Below are positions 34,285 to 42,125 of a stretch of DNA of 44,306 bases, in pieces. The position numbers were made by a program, and so were the translations under genes. Location of the stretch: positions 1-44,306 of the forward strand of contig NZ_CAWVHE010000015.1 in assembly GCF_963929015.1 (NCBI RefSeq), read 5' to 3'. Each line of letters starts with the position of its first letter. Positions within the stretch are counted from its first letter, which is position 1. The notes under the pieces were generated by a model that searched no databases, was not told the DNA's origin, and saw only the letters and a list, made by a program, of their open reading frames with translations. Source of the stretch: Merdimonas sp963929015. Lineage in GTDB: Bacteria > Bacillota > Clostridia > Lachnospirales > Lachnospiraceae.

Positions 34285-34641
34285 AATGATATTCCTCCGT
34301 TTCTTTGCTGCGGGGACATAGCCCCGCATGATAAACTTGTTGCTGTGTGCCGGTCTGCCCGCAAGCCGTTCCTGCCCGGAATCTCTCCCGGCGTATCGCC
34401 CCCTTTGGTGCGCTCTCGTCATGGCGTCACTTCCCCGGGGGGCATATCCCCTTGCGCCCGGTCATTCAGTTTTAAGGTTCTATATCTTTCTTACAGGAAC
34501 CATTTTACCGAAAAAACTGGGCTATCTTCCTATGTCCAAGACGTTGGAAAACTTCCCAAAATCCCTATATTTCCACGCTTTTGGAATCGTGTTATAATGG
34601 GGGCAGCTACTTCAGGAAATGTAAGAGAGAGGGGGCATTGG
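34285..34641. other. Divergent control region of the mobilization unit and XRE gene
   Basis: About 357 bp without a gene. It has a TGCGGGG/CCCCGCA hairpin at 34309-34328, and dyads such as TTCCACGCTTTTGGAA overlapping the rightward promoter at 34570-34598, which may be operators of the XRE protein. Confidence 0.5.
34570..34598 (+). promoter_or_regulatory. Promoter of the XRE regulator
   Basis: TTTCCA (34570-34575), 17-bp spacer, TATAAT (34593-34598), about 40 bp before the ATG at 34642. Confidence 0.65.
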
Positions 34642-35487
34642 ATGCATTATAAACTGACGATCCCGGAAAGGCTCCAGGATCTGCGCAAGGAAAGGCACCT
34701 GACACTGGAACAGCTGGCGGAACAGACCGGCCTGTCCAAATCGGCGCTGGGAAAATATGAGAGCGATGACTACAAGGACATCAGCCCGTTTGCGATCGCA
34801 ACGCTGGCGGAATTTTACGGCGTATCTACCGACTACCTGATGGGGCTGGCGGAAAATAAAAATCACCCAGACACAGAACTCCAGGCCCTGCATCTGAGTG
34901 ACGATATGGTGGAACTTTTGAGCAGCAGAAAGATCAACAACCGGCTTCTCTGCGAACTGGCTACGCATCCGGATTTTCAGCGGTTCATGACAGATATGGA
35001 AATCTTTATCGACCGGATCGCCGATATGCGGGTGGAGCAGATGAACCTGGTGCTGGAGGCCGCCCGGCAGGCTGTCCTGGATAAATATGCCCCGGGAGAG
35101 AACGACCTCTATGTGCGGACACTGGAACTGGGGCAGGTGCAGGAAAGCGACTTTTTCAGCCATGTCCTGCATGAGGACCTGGACGGCATCATCCGGGATA
35201 TCCGGGAGGCCCACAGGAAAGACAGGACCACTGCCGATGCGCAGCCCTCGCTGGAGGATGTGAAGGAAAAATTTGAGCAGGCCGTGGGGCAGGGCAGCGA
35301 TTTGGAAATGTTGATCCAGGAGTTCTGCGATAAGCTGCAGATCCCCTTTGAGAAGATCTCTTCGGAAGATTTCTCGGCATTCCTGCGGATACTAAGCCTG
35401 TCCCGGATACTCAAAAATCCCAACAACATGCGGGGGAAAACCAGGCTACAGCCGCACTGCGCACCCAGGCGCAAGAAACGCAGGTAA
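34642..35487 (+). CDS. XRE-family regulator of the mobilizable element
   Basis: 281 residues from ATG 34642 (AGAGAGGGGG upstream). The N-terminal helix-turn-helix is LQDLRKERHLTLEQLAEQTG, LSKSALGKYESDDYKD and ATLAEFYGVSTDYLMGLAEN. The long C-terminal part is helical and acidic (QAVLDKYAPGENDLYVRTLE). It is the only rightward gene in the mobilization region and is divergent from it, the usual place of an element's master repressor. The effector is unknown. Confidence 0.87.
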   Translation: MHYKLTIPERLQDLRKERHLTLEQLAEQTGLSKSALGKYESDDYKDISPFAIATLAEFYGVSTDYLMGLAENKNHPDTELQALHLSDDMVELLSSRKINNRLLCELATHPDFQRFMTDMEIFIDRIADMRVEQMNLVLEAARQAVLDKYAPGENDLYVRTLELGQVQESDFFSHVLHEDLDGIIRDIREAHRKDRTTADAQPSLEDVKEKFEQAVGQGSDLEMLIQEFCDKLQIPFEKISSEDFSAFLRILSLSRILKNPNNMRGKTRLQPHCAPRRKKRR

Positions 35488-35491
35488 CAAA

Positions 35492-35517
35492 AGCCATCCA
35501 CCGTTAAAAGTGAATGG
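35492..35517. terminator. Stem-loop between convergent genes
   Basis: AAGCCAT pairs with ATGGCTT around CCACCGTTAAAAGTGA, between the stop at 35487 and the leftward gene at 35547. No strong T-run. Confidence 0.45.
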
Positions 35518-35546
35518 CTTCCGTGTTTCCCGGCTCCGGACCGGAA

Positions 35547-35831
35547 CTATTTGTTTCTATCCCGCAGCTTCACCTGCTCCCGGGCTTCCTGCTGGACGAG
35601 CAGCCCCGCTGAAAAACCATATTTAAAGTGGCTTTCGTTTTCCTCGCACTGGATGATTGCCTCCTGTGTACGCAGTTCTTCCACCAGGTTATAGTCTTCC
35701 TTGCTCAGCCGTTCCGATAAGCTCTCCATCAGATCGGCACAGGCTTTGACTGCCCTCCTGTATTCCTGCGAGTCGGCAACCACCGTTTCACAGGGATAAA
35801 ACCTGCCGTTATACATTTCTTCCAGGACCAT
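35547..35831 (-). CDS. DUF6809-like small protein
   Basis: 94 residues, MVLEEMYNGRFYPCETV then FKYGFSAGLLVQQEAR, in line with the DUF6809 proteins (LEELYNG...YGFRLG) common in Clostridia mobile elements. AAGGAGGTG lies before the ATG. It follows tnpV by 12 bases and is likely co-transcribed. Function unknown; family named from recall. Confidence 0.62.
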   Translation of the reverse strand: MVLEEMYNGRFYPCETVVADSQEYRRAVKACADLMESLSERLSKEDYNLVEELRTQEAIIQCEENESHFKYGFSAGLLVQQEAREQVKLRDRNK

Positions 35832-35843
35832 GCAGCACCTCCT

Positions 35844-36227
35844 TCAGACGAAGACCATCTCAGAGAAGATGATCTCCTCTGCCCGGCTTTGGATGCTGTT
35901 CATGGCTTGGACCCAGGCAAGCGGGTCACGGGATTTCAGTTCCTCGGTGATGCCTTCTGCCGCCTGCATCTGCGAGATGATACACGCCAGACGGTCAGCG
36001 GCCTGGTCATTCAGGTCGGCAAGATACGTCCAGAGTGTCCCTGACAGAAGCAGTTCATTGTACCTGCCGGGACGGTGTTCTTTCAAAAATGCCCTGTGGA
36101 TCCGTCCCCACCGCCCGATGGGACGGCTTTCCTCTGGCAGCTTCAGGTCTGGAATGTAGTAATCTCCGGCAAGGACATAATCCAGGCCGTTGCTGTCATC
36201 ATGAATTTGTTTGTTCAATTCTTCCAT
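35844..36227 (-). CDS. tnpV: Transposon-encoded protein TnpV
   Basis: 127 residues from ATG 36227 (GGAGATC upstream). The sequence YYIPDLKLPEESRPIGRWGR, NELLLSGTLWTYLADLNDQA and SQMQAAEGITEELKSRDPL matches TnpV of Tn4451-type elements. It is the gene nearest the right end. Its role is not established. Confidence 0.88.
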   Translation of the reverse strand: MEELNKQIHDDSNGLDYVLAGDYYIPDLKLPEESRPIGRWGRIHRAFLKEHRPGRYNELLLSGTLWTYLADLNDQAADRLACIISQMQAAEGITEELKSRDPLAWVQAMNSIQSRAEEIIFSEMVFV

Positions 36228-36300
36228 ATCGATCTCCTGTATTCGTTTTTGTACGAATCCAGTTGATCGTGTCCCTGTCCATCCGTTATTCAAGGCAACT

Positions 36301-36324
36301 GAACTCGTCACCATGAATTATGGC
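36301..36324 (-). repeat. Right terminal inverted repeat of the mobilizable element
   Basis: Read inward on the minus strand it begins GCCATAATTCATGG and matches the left end at 16 of 24 positions. It lies three bases inside the GA dinucleotide at 36328-36329. Confidence 0.8.
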
Positions 36325-36329
36325 ATATC

Positions 36330-36701
36330 TTTACGGTCATTCTTGTCCGGATTATTGTCATCCATCTCCTTCGATTTTTTTACATGGTGCGGATTTACAT
36401 GGACTGGCCTCATCCCACTGTCCTGCAGGAACTTCCCCAAATTGAACCAGTAATGTCCCGTTGGTTCCATTCCGGGGATCACAGCGGTTTTGCCAGCTTT
36501 CTCCTTGATATCCTCAACCCATGCCATGAATGTCAGGAACCCTGCTTCATCGTTACTGAACGCCAGTGGCTTATCGGAAAATTCATAATTACGCCAGTCG
36601 AATGCCCTTACATAATGGGTTGCACTTCCGACATCAATCCCAAGGACTAAAGTTTCTTCCGTAATAGATGCAATTTTTGCGTTTTGTGTGTTATACTTCA
36701 T
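36330..36701 (-). pseudogene. IS110-family transposase, N-terminal half
   Basis: About 124 codons of a DEDD-type IS110 transposase: VLGIDVGSATHYVRAFDWRN (first Asp), TAVIPGMEPTGHYWFNLGKF (Glu) and PVHVNPHHVKKSKEMDDNNP, then DKNDRKD (later Asp residues). The frame breaks at 36327-36332, where the 13.77-kb element begins, and is completed by 21644-22566. Confidence 0.92.
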
Positions 36702-36705
36702 TTCA

Positions 36706-36776
36706 GATACCTCTCTGTTTAATAAGATTTTTACTAACCCGCAAAGTCAGCAAATCTTATTTTACTCTGAGGTATC
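36706..36776. ncRNA. Nested inverted repeat upstream of the IS110 gene, candidate guide-RNA region
   Basis: GATACCTC (36706-36713) pairs with GAGGTATC (36769-36776), and inside it AATAAGATTT (36721-36730) pairs with AAATCTTATT (36752-36761) around a 21-nt loop. It starts 5 bases upstream of the transposase start, where IS110-group elements encode their bridge RNA. On the plus strand CTTTTTT follows, so a terminator is another reading. Confidence 0.4.
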
Positions 36777-36826
36777 CTTTTTTCTCAACCACCTTTCATG
36801 GGATTCCCTATATTTGAATTATACAG

Positions 36827-36992
36827 GAAGCTCCTTAAATTCTTCGTTCAATAACTTTGCCATTTTTGTTTGCTCTGTTGGAAACATATGGGCATAACGA
36901 TAAGTAATATCAACACTTTCATGTCCTACCCTATTTCCAATTGATACAGCCGAAAATCCCATACTGATCAGCAGAGAAATATGCGAATGCCC
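36827..36992 (-). pseudogene. C-terminal stub of a tyrosine integrase
   Basis: Reads HSHISLLISMGFSAVSIGNR then VGHESVDITYRYAHMFPTEQ, the last catalytic His and Tyr of a Tn916-type integrase, and ends at TAA 36827. Upstream codons run into a stop, so the rest is lost. It probably belonged to the conjugative element to the right. Confidence 0.8.
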
Positions 36993-37200
36993 TTACGGTA
37001 TAATTACGACAAACCGGAAAAGCCCCGTAGGATCAAGGGTTTTGAGGTTTTCAGTCTGATTTTTTCATCCTTTTCCAAACCGAAAAATCATACTGAAATA
37101 AGTCGAATTGCAGGTGGTGTTTCATTAACGACAAATGAATAGCAGAAAGGAACTCAAAACCTTTTGATTCCAAACACAACAGAATATTGGATTTAAGCGA

Positions 37201-37232
37201 AGCCGTCACTTGTTTTAAGTGGCGGCTTTTGT
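37201..37232 (+). terminator. Terminator-like stem-loop before parA
   Basis: AGCCGTCACTT pairs with AAGTGGCGGCT (one mismatch) around GTTTT and is followed by TTTGTTGTTT. It may end a transcript entering from the left. Confidence 0.65.
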
Positions 37233-37292
37233 TGTTTCCAGGGCTGTTATGCAGGCACATGACAACACCCAATCAGAAATGAGGTGAAGTCA

Positions 37293-38114
37293 TTGAACCC
37301 ACAAATCATCGCCGTTGCCAACCAGAAGGGCGGCGTCGGCAAAACGACTACCTGCGCCAACTTAGGCATCGGGCTGGCGCAGGCCGGAAAGAAGGTGCTG
37401 CTGGTGGACGCTGACCCCCAGGCCAGCCTGACCATCAGCCTGGGCAACCCGCAGCCGGACAAGCTGCCCTTTACCCTCTCGGACGCGATGGGCCGCATCC
37501 TCATGGACGAGCCGCTGCGCCCCGGCGAGGGCATCCTGCACCACCCGGAGGGCGTGGACCTCATGCCCGCCGACATCCAGCTCTCCGGCATGGAGGTATC
37601 CCTGGTGAATGCCATGAGCCGAGAGACCATCCTGCGGCAGTATCTGGACACGGTGAAGGGACAGTATTCCCATATCCTCATCGACTGCCAGCCCTCCCTG
37701 GGAATGCTCACGGTCAACGCGCTGGCCGCCGCCAACAGGATCATAGTCCCCGTCCAGGCGGAGTATCTGCCCGCCAAGGGACTGGAACAGCTGCTGTCCA
37801 CCATCAACAAGGTCAAGCGGCAGTTGAACCCTAAGCTCCAGATCGACGGCATCCTGCTGACGATGGTGGACAACCGAACCAATTTTGCCAAAGAGATCGC
37901 CGCCCTGCTGCGCGAAACCTACGGCAGCAAAATCAAGGTGTTTGGCACCGAGATTCCACATTCGGTCCGGGCCAAGGAGACCAGCGCCGAGGGCAAGAGC
38001 ATCTTCGCACATGACCCCGGCGGCAAGGTGGCGGAAGCCTATAAAAATCTGACACGGGAGGTGATAAAACTTGAAAAGCAGCGCGAAAAAAGTAGAGCTG
38101 GCCTCAGTCGATGA
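37293..38114 (+). CDS. parA: ParA-family partition ATPase
   Basis: About 273 residues with the deviant Walker A motif VANQKGGVGKTTTCANLG, VLLVDADPQASLT and ILIDCQPSLGMLTVNAL. With ParB it helps keep or position the excised element. TTG 37293 is preferred as start because GAGG ends 8 bases upstream; GTG 37284 lies within that site. The 3' end overlaps parB by 44 bases. Base composition turns clearly GC-rich here. Confidence 0.93.
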   Translation: MNPQIIAVANQKGGVGKTTTCANLGIGLAQAGKKVLLVDADPQASLTISLGNPQPDKLPFTLSDAMGRILMDEPLRPGEGILHHPEGVDLMPADIQLSGMEVSLVNAMSRETILRQYLDTVKGQYSHILIDCQPSLGMLTVNALAAANRIIVPVQAEYLPAKGLEQLLSTINKVKRQLNPKLQIDGILLTMVDNRTNFAKEIAALLRETYGSKIKVFGTEIPHSVRAKETSAEGKSIFAHDPGGKVAEAYKNLTREVIKLEKQREKSRAGLSR

Positions 38115-39006
38115 CCTGTTTTCTACCGAGGAAAGCCGCGCCGATGCCCAGCGGGAGAAGGTTCTGGAAATCCCCCTGTCCGAGCTGCATCCGTTCAAGG
38201 ACCACCCCTTCAAGGTCAAGGATGACGAGGCCATGATGGAGACCGCCGACAGCATCCGGCAGTACGGCGTGCTGGTCCCGGCCATTGCCCGCCCGGACCC
38301 GAACGGCGGCTATGAGCTGGTCGCCGGGCACCGGCGGCACCGGGCCAGCGAACTGGCTGGCAAGGATACCATGCCGGTTATTGTCCGGGATCTGGACGAT
38401 GACCAGGCCACCATTATCATGGTTGACAGCAATTTGCAGCGGGAAAGCCTGCTCCCCAGTGAGCGGGCTTTTGCTTATAAGATGAAGTTGGAGGCCATGA
38501 AGCGACAGGCTGGCAGACCGTCTAAAGAAAATTGTTCCCAACTTGGGAACGATTTTGGGAAGAAGTCGAGCGAGGTATTGGCTGAACAGGTTGGCCAGAG
38601 TAAAAACCAGATTTTTCGTTACATCCGCCTGACCGAGCTGATTCCCGAGATGCTGGACATGGTGGATGAGAAGAAAATCGCCTTCAATCCGGCCTATGAG
38701 CTGTCCTTTCTCAAGAAAGAGGAACAGCGGGATTTGCTGGACGCGATGGACAGCGAACAGGCCACGCCGTCGCTCTCTCAGGCCCAGCGGCTGAAAAAGT
38801 ACAGCCAGGAGGGCCACCTGACCCTCGACATGATGCGCGTCATCATGGGGGAAGAAAAGAAAAACGACCTGGACAAGATCACCTTCACCAGCGACACCCT
38901 GCGCAAGTATTTTCCAAAGAGCTACACCCCCGCCCGGATGCAGGAGACCATCATCAAGCTGCTGGAACAGTGGCAGCGCAAGCGCCAGCAACAGCACGAA
39001 CGCTGA
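38071..39006 (+). CDS. parB: ParB-family partition protein
   Basis: 311 residues. The N-terminal ParB/Srx CTPase-type domain has IPLSELHPFKDHPFKVKDDE, then LVAGHRRHRASELAGKDTMP and DSNLQRESLLPSERAFAYKM. A central helix-turn-helix is EVLAEQVGQSKNQIFRYIRL. It is the DNA-binding partner of ParA, typical of CTn/ICE modules. The start is TTG with GGGAGGTGA upstream. Confidence 0.93.
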   Translation: MKSSAKKVELASVDDLFSTEESRADAQREKVLEIPLSELHPFKDHPFKVKDDEAMMETADSIRQYGVLVPAIARPDPNGGYELVAGHRRHRASELAGKDTMPVIVRDLDDDQATIIMVDSNLQRESLLPSERAFAYKMKLEAMKRQAGRPSKENCSQLGNDFGKKSSEVLAEQVGQSKNQIFRYIRLTELIPEMLDMVDEKKIAFNPAYELSFLKKEEQRDLLDAMDSEQATPSLSQAQRLKKYSQEGHLTLDMMRVIMGEEKKNDLDKITFTSDTLRKYFPKSYTPARMQETIIKLLEQWQRKRQQQHER

Positions 39007-39020
39007 GAAAGGAGCCGCCT

Positions 39021-39314
39021 ATGAGGGATATTTCAGCCCGTGAGCTGAAAGGACATAACATTTTGGCTGTGGAGCGTTTTCGGGACAATACCCGCTGGAT
39101 GATCGAGTTTTCCGTCCTGCGCCCCGGCTCCTACGGCAGCCCCGGCGATGAAATGCGGCTGTTTCTCACCGAGGACAGTTATCAGGCCGCCTTACTCAGC
39201 CAGCAGCGCCGGGAGATCAAAATCAAAAAGTGCGCCCATGTGATTGAGGGCCACGTCCTGTATGTAAAGAAAAAACGGAGGAAACGAGATGTTCAGAGAA
39301 AAAGAAATCTGTGA
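39021..39314 (+). CDS. Small conserved ICE protein
   Basis: 97 residues from ATG 39021 (AAAGGAG upstream), RDISARELKGHNILAVERFR and VLRPGSYGSPGDEMRLFLTE, ending very basic. Unnamed family regularly found after parB in Clostridia conjugative elements. It overlaps the next gene by 26 bases. Function unknown. Confidence 0.72.
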   Translation: MRDISARELKGHNILAVERFRDNTRWMIEFSVLRPGSYGSPGDEMRLFLTEDSYQAALLSQQRREIKIKKCAHVIEGHVLYVKKKRRKRDVQRKRNL

Positions 39315-39792
39315 TGCCATTCGCACAGCGTATCTGCACCTGTTCCCTGATAAAAAGGAACGGAAACGGGCGCTCTCCAGACTGGACCTGGAGCTTGTGG
39401 CGCAGGGTGTGCGCTATCGTGGGGAAACCGTCCTTGCCTACCAGACTTCCGGCAGCCATGAGCGCGCCCTGGACTATTACGGGCCGGAGCTGTTTCCCCA
39501 GCGGGGATGCTGCATTTATCAAAAAACGGTCCAAAGTCATTCCACCCAGGTGGATGCCGCCTGTATCCGGGAACTGTGGCTCCTGGAGAATGGACGGTTT
39601 GTGGAGGTGTCCGGTGTAACCACAAAATACCGTTCGGCATACGAGCGGTTTTCTACCTGCTACCGCACAGTCCACCATATCGTCAAGGGCCGGGACTGGC
39701 AGGGCTATCCGCCAGAGGAGATTGCCGATGCCTTTGAGGACATCAACGACCATCCCTTTGACGGGATGCCCGGAGTTTTCTATGAAGTTTGA
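39289..39792 (+). CDS. Hypothetical ICE protein
   Basis: 167 residues, MFREKEICDAIRTAYLHLFP and QRGCCIYQKTVQSHSTQVDA, no domain recognised. ACGGAGGAAACGAG precedes the ATG. The stop overlaps a terminator, so this ends the parA-led unit. Confidence 0.72.
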   Translation: MFREKEICDAIRTAYLHLFPDKKERKRALSRLDLELVAQGVRYRGETVLAYQTSGSHERALDYYGPELFPQRGCCIYQKTVQSHSTQVDAACIRELWLLENGRFVEVSGVTTKYRSAYERFSTCYRTVHHIVKGRDWQGYPPEEIADAFEDINDHPFDGMPGVFYEV

Positions 39793-39822
39793 GCCGCGTC
39801 ATAACTGACAGCGGCTTTTTTT
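39792..39822 (+). terminator. Terminator of the parAB unit
   Basis: AGCCGC (39792-39797) pairs with GCGGCT (39811-39816), followed by TTTTTTTA. Confidence 0.8.
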
Positions 39823-39851
39823 ATGCCATGAATGCCGAGAGGAGTGATGAA

Positions 39852-40730
39852 ATGGCCGTTTTTCGTATTGAACGGACCCGTGATTATACCGTTATGAGCA
39901 ACCACCACCTGCGCGACAAGGCGCTGTCGCTGAAATCCAAGGGGCTGCTTTCCATGATGCTGTCCTTGCCGGAGGACTGGAACTACACCACACGCGGCCT
40001 CGCCAAAATCTGCAAGGAGGGCGTGGACGCCATCGGCGGGGCGCTGCGGGAGCTGGAAGCCGCCGGGTATATCGTCCGCCACCAGATGCGGGACCGGCAG
40101 GGGCGCATCAGCGACACCGAGTATGTCATCTATGAGCAGCCCCAGCCCAAAGCGCCGGATACGCCCCAGCCGGATACGGCTTCACCAGATACGGAAAACC
40201 CGTATCTGGATAGCCCGGATACGGAAAAGCCCGCAGAATTAAATATAGAGAAATCAAAGACCCAAAAATCAAATACCCAGGGAGCAAGTACCGATTCCAT
40301 TCCCTTCCGGGAAACTGCGGCGGCCAGGCCGCCGGAACGGAAAGGACGGGATGCGATGTCGGTGGAAGAAATGCAGAGTTATCGGGATTTGGTGTTGGAG
40401 AACATCGAGTACGACCACCTGTGCCGGGAGTTTGCCACCTACCGGGAGGATTTGGACGAGATCGTGGAGCTGATCGTGGAGACGGTCTGCGCCAGGCGTA
40501 AGACCACCCGGATCGCCGGGGCGGACTTCCCCCATGAGGTGGTGCGGTCCCGGTTCTTGAAGCTGGACAGCTCCCACATCGAGTTCGTCATGGAGTGCCT
40601 GCACAACAACACCACCGAGGTCCGCAACATGAAGCAGTACCTGCTGACCGTGCTGTTCAACGCGCCCACCACCATGAACAATCACTACACGGCCCAGGTC
40701 AACCACGATATGCACGCAGGCGGCTGGTAA
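39852..40730 (+). CDS. Replication-initiator-like / DUF6017 winged-helix protein
   Basis: About 292 residues from ATG 39852 (GAGAGGAG upstream). The N-terminal winged helix reads YTVMSNHHLRDKALSLKSKG and DWNYTTRGLAKICKEGVDAI, as in RepA N-terminal and helix-turn-helix proteins of CTn elements. A Pro/Asp/Thr-rich linker (PDTPQPDTASPDTENPYLDS) follows, then a C-terminal DUF6017-type domain (FLKLDSSHIEFVMECLHNNT). Probably replication or its control for the element. Confidence 0.82.
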   Translation: MAVFRIERTRDYTVMSNHHLRDKALSLKSKGLLSMMLSLPEDWNYTTRGLAKICKEGVDAIGGALRELEAAGYIVRHQMRDRQGRISDTEYVIYEQPQPKAPDTPQPDTASPDTENPYLDSPDTEKPAELNIEKSKTQKSNTQGASTDSIPFRETAAARPPERKGRDAMSVEEMQSYRDLVLENIEYDHLCREFATYREDLDEIVELIVETVCARRKTTRIAGADFPHEVVRSRFLKLDSSHIEFVMECLHNNTTEVRNMKQYLLTVLFNAPTTMNNHYTAQVNHDMHAGGW

Positions 40731-40769
40731 TGGCTGCCTTTTCTGCTGCACCGCCCAAGGAGGCACGAT

Positions 40770-41537
40770 ATGAACCAGATGGAAATTTTCAAAAACCCGG
40801 AGTTTGGAAGCATCCGCACTTTTGAGCAGGACGGCAAGGTGCTGTTCTGCGGAACGGATGTAGCAACTGCTTTGGGATATGCCAATCCCCGTAAGGCCGT
40901 CCGCGACCACACCCGCTGTGGAACGAAATGTTCCATAGGGGTCCAGACCGGCAAGAAGGCAGATGGCTCACCCGCCGTACAGATGGTGGAGATGCTCTTT
41001 ATCCCCGAAGGCGACGTTTACCGGCTCATCGTCCACAGCAAGCTGCCCTCGGCGGAGCGATTTGAACGCTGGGTGTTCGATGAAGTCCTGCCCAGCATCC
41101 GCCAGCACGGGGCCTACCTCACCAGGGAGAAGCTGTGGGAGGTCGCCACCTCGCCGGAAGCCCTGTTGAAGCTCTGCTCCGACCTGCTGGCGGAGCGCGA
41201 GAAGAACGCGGCGCTGCAAGCGGACAACGCCCGGCTGCAAGGCAAGGCCGTCTACTACGACCTGTTCATCGACCTGCGGCACAGCACCAACCTGCGCACC
41301 ACCGCCAAGGAGCTGGACGTGCCGGAGCGGCGCTTTATCCGCTTTCTGCTGGAACGCCGGTACGTCTACCGCACTCCGTCGGGCTGTGTGCTGCCCTACG
41401 CCAAAGGCAGCAACGAGGGCCTGTTCTGTGTCAAGGATTTTTGCCGCAACGGCCACACCGGCTCCTACACGCTGGTGACGCCAAAGGGCAAGCTGCACTT
41501 TGCGGAACTTCGGTCCCTGATTTTGGTGACGGTATGA
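40770..41537 (+). CDS. Bro-N / phage antirepressor-type protein
   Basis: 255 residues. The Bro-N domain is IRTFEQDGKVLFCGTDVATA, LGYANPRKAVRDHT and SKLPSAERFERWVFDEVLPS. The C-terminal part has the KilAC/ANT-like NLRTTAKELDVPERRFIRFL and a YVYRTPSGCVLPYAK loop. Such proteins act as DNA-binding antirepressors in phages and are frequent ICE cargo. Start ATG with AAGGAGG upstream. Confidence 0.9.
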   Translation: MNQMEIFKNPEFGSIRTFEQDGKVLFCGTDVATALGYANPRKAVRDHTRCGTKCSIGVQTGKKADGSPAVQMVEMLFIPEGDVYRLIVHSKLPSAERFERWVFDEVLPSIRQHGAYLTREKLWEVATSPEALLKLCSDLLAEREKNAALQADNARLQGKAVYYDLFIDLRHSTNLRTTAKELDVPERRFIRFLLERRYVYRTPSGCVLPYAKGSNEGLFCVKDFCRNGHTGSYTLVTPKGKLHFAELRSLILVTV

Positions 41538-41624
41538 CGGGCCGCCACCTGTTACGGCGGCTGGTGGTCCCGCCTTAGTACCCAAGACCGCTTTCTGCAT
41601 AACCGACGAAGGGAGGCGAGAAAA

Positions 41625-42125
41625 ATGCAGGAGGAAGTGGAAAACAGGACTTTGACGCTGGTAGTCAGCGGCACAAAGTTCACCGGGCGGCTGTTCAAGG
41701 CCGCCATATCCAAGTACATGGCCCACCGCAGGGAGAAGAAGCTGGAAAAGCAGCGCAGCCGGGATTCCCCCGTCACCCCCAAGGGCAAACAGACGGTAAA
41801 GCAGCTCATCGGGCAGAACCAGGGCGTTTCCAACATTGAGATCAACGACCCGTCCATCCGGGACTTTGAGCGTATCGCCCGCAAGTACGGCGTGGACTAT
41901 GCGGTGAAAAAGGACCGCAGCACTTCGCCGCCCAAGTACCTGATCTTCTTCAAGGGCCGGGACGCCGACGCGCTGACCGCTGCTTTTTCTGAATACACCC
42001 AGAAAAAGGTCAAGAAGGCGGACCGCAGCGAGCGCCCGCCTGTGCTGGAGAAGCTCGCCCAGTTCAAAGAGCTGCTCAAAAATACCGTGGTGGACCGCAG
42101 CCGCCGGAAGGAGCTGGAACGATGA
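41625..42125 (+). CDS. PcfB-family (DUF3801) conjugation protein
   Basis: 166 residues, TLVVSGTKFTGRLFKAAISK, KQTVKQLIGQNQGVSNIEIN and DVARKYGVDY-type RIARKYGVDYAVKKDRS. PcfB proteins accompany the coupling protein (PcfC/VirD4) in Gram-positive conjugation. The stop overlaps the start of the VirD4 gene by 4 bases (ATGA). GGGAGGCGAG precedes the ATG. Confidence 0.9.
   Translation: MQEEVENRTLTLVVSGTKFTGRLFKAAISKYMAHRREKKLEKQRSRDSPVTPKGKQTVKQLIGQNQGVSNIEINDPSIRDFERIARKYGVDYAVKKDRSTSPPKYLIFFKGRDADALTAAFSEYTQKKVKKADRSERPPVLEKLAQFKELLKNTVVDRSRRKELER

Larger units (their letters stand above)
22563..36329. mobile_element. Tn4451-family integrative mobilizable element with RiPP-like cargo
   Basis: The repeat ATCTTT at 22562-22567 and 36327-36332 marks both junctions; removing one copy with the insert restores the IS110 frame. 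Reading inward from the TC/GA dinucleotide (22563-22564 and 36329-36328), the ends are TTTGCCACAAT and TATGCCATAAT, and similarity extends over the next 14 bases. Tn4451-type serine recombinases recombine at GA dinucleotides. Contents are TnpX-like, TnpW, VirE helicase, CHC2 primase, relaxase, regulators and TnpV, plus a cargo region at 22647-27655. Confidence 0.88.
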
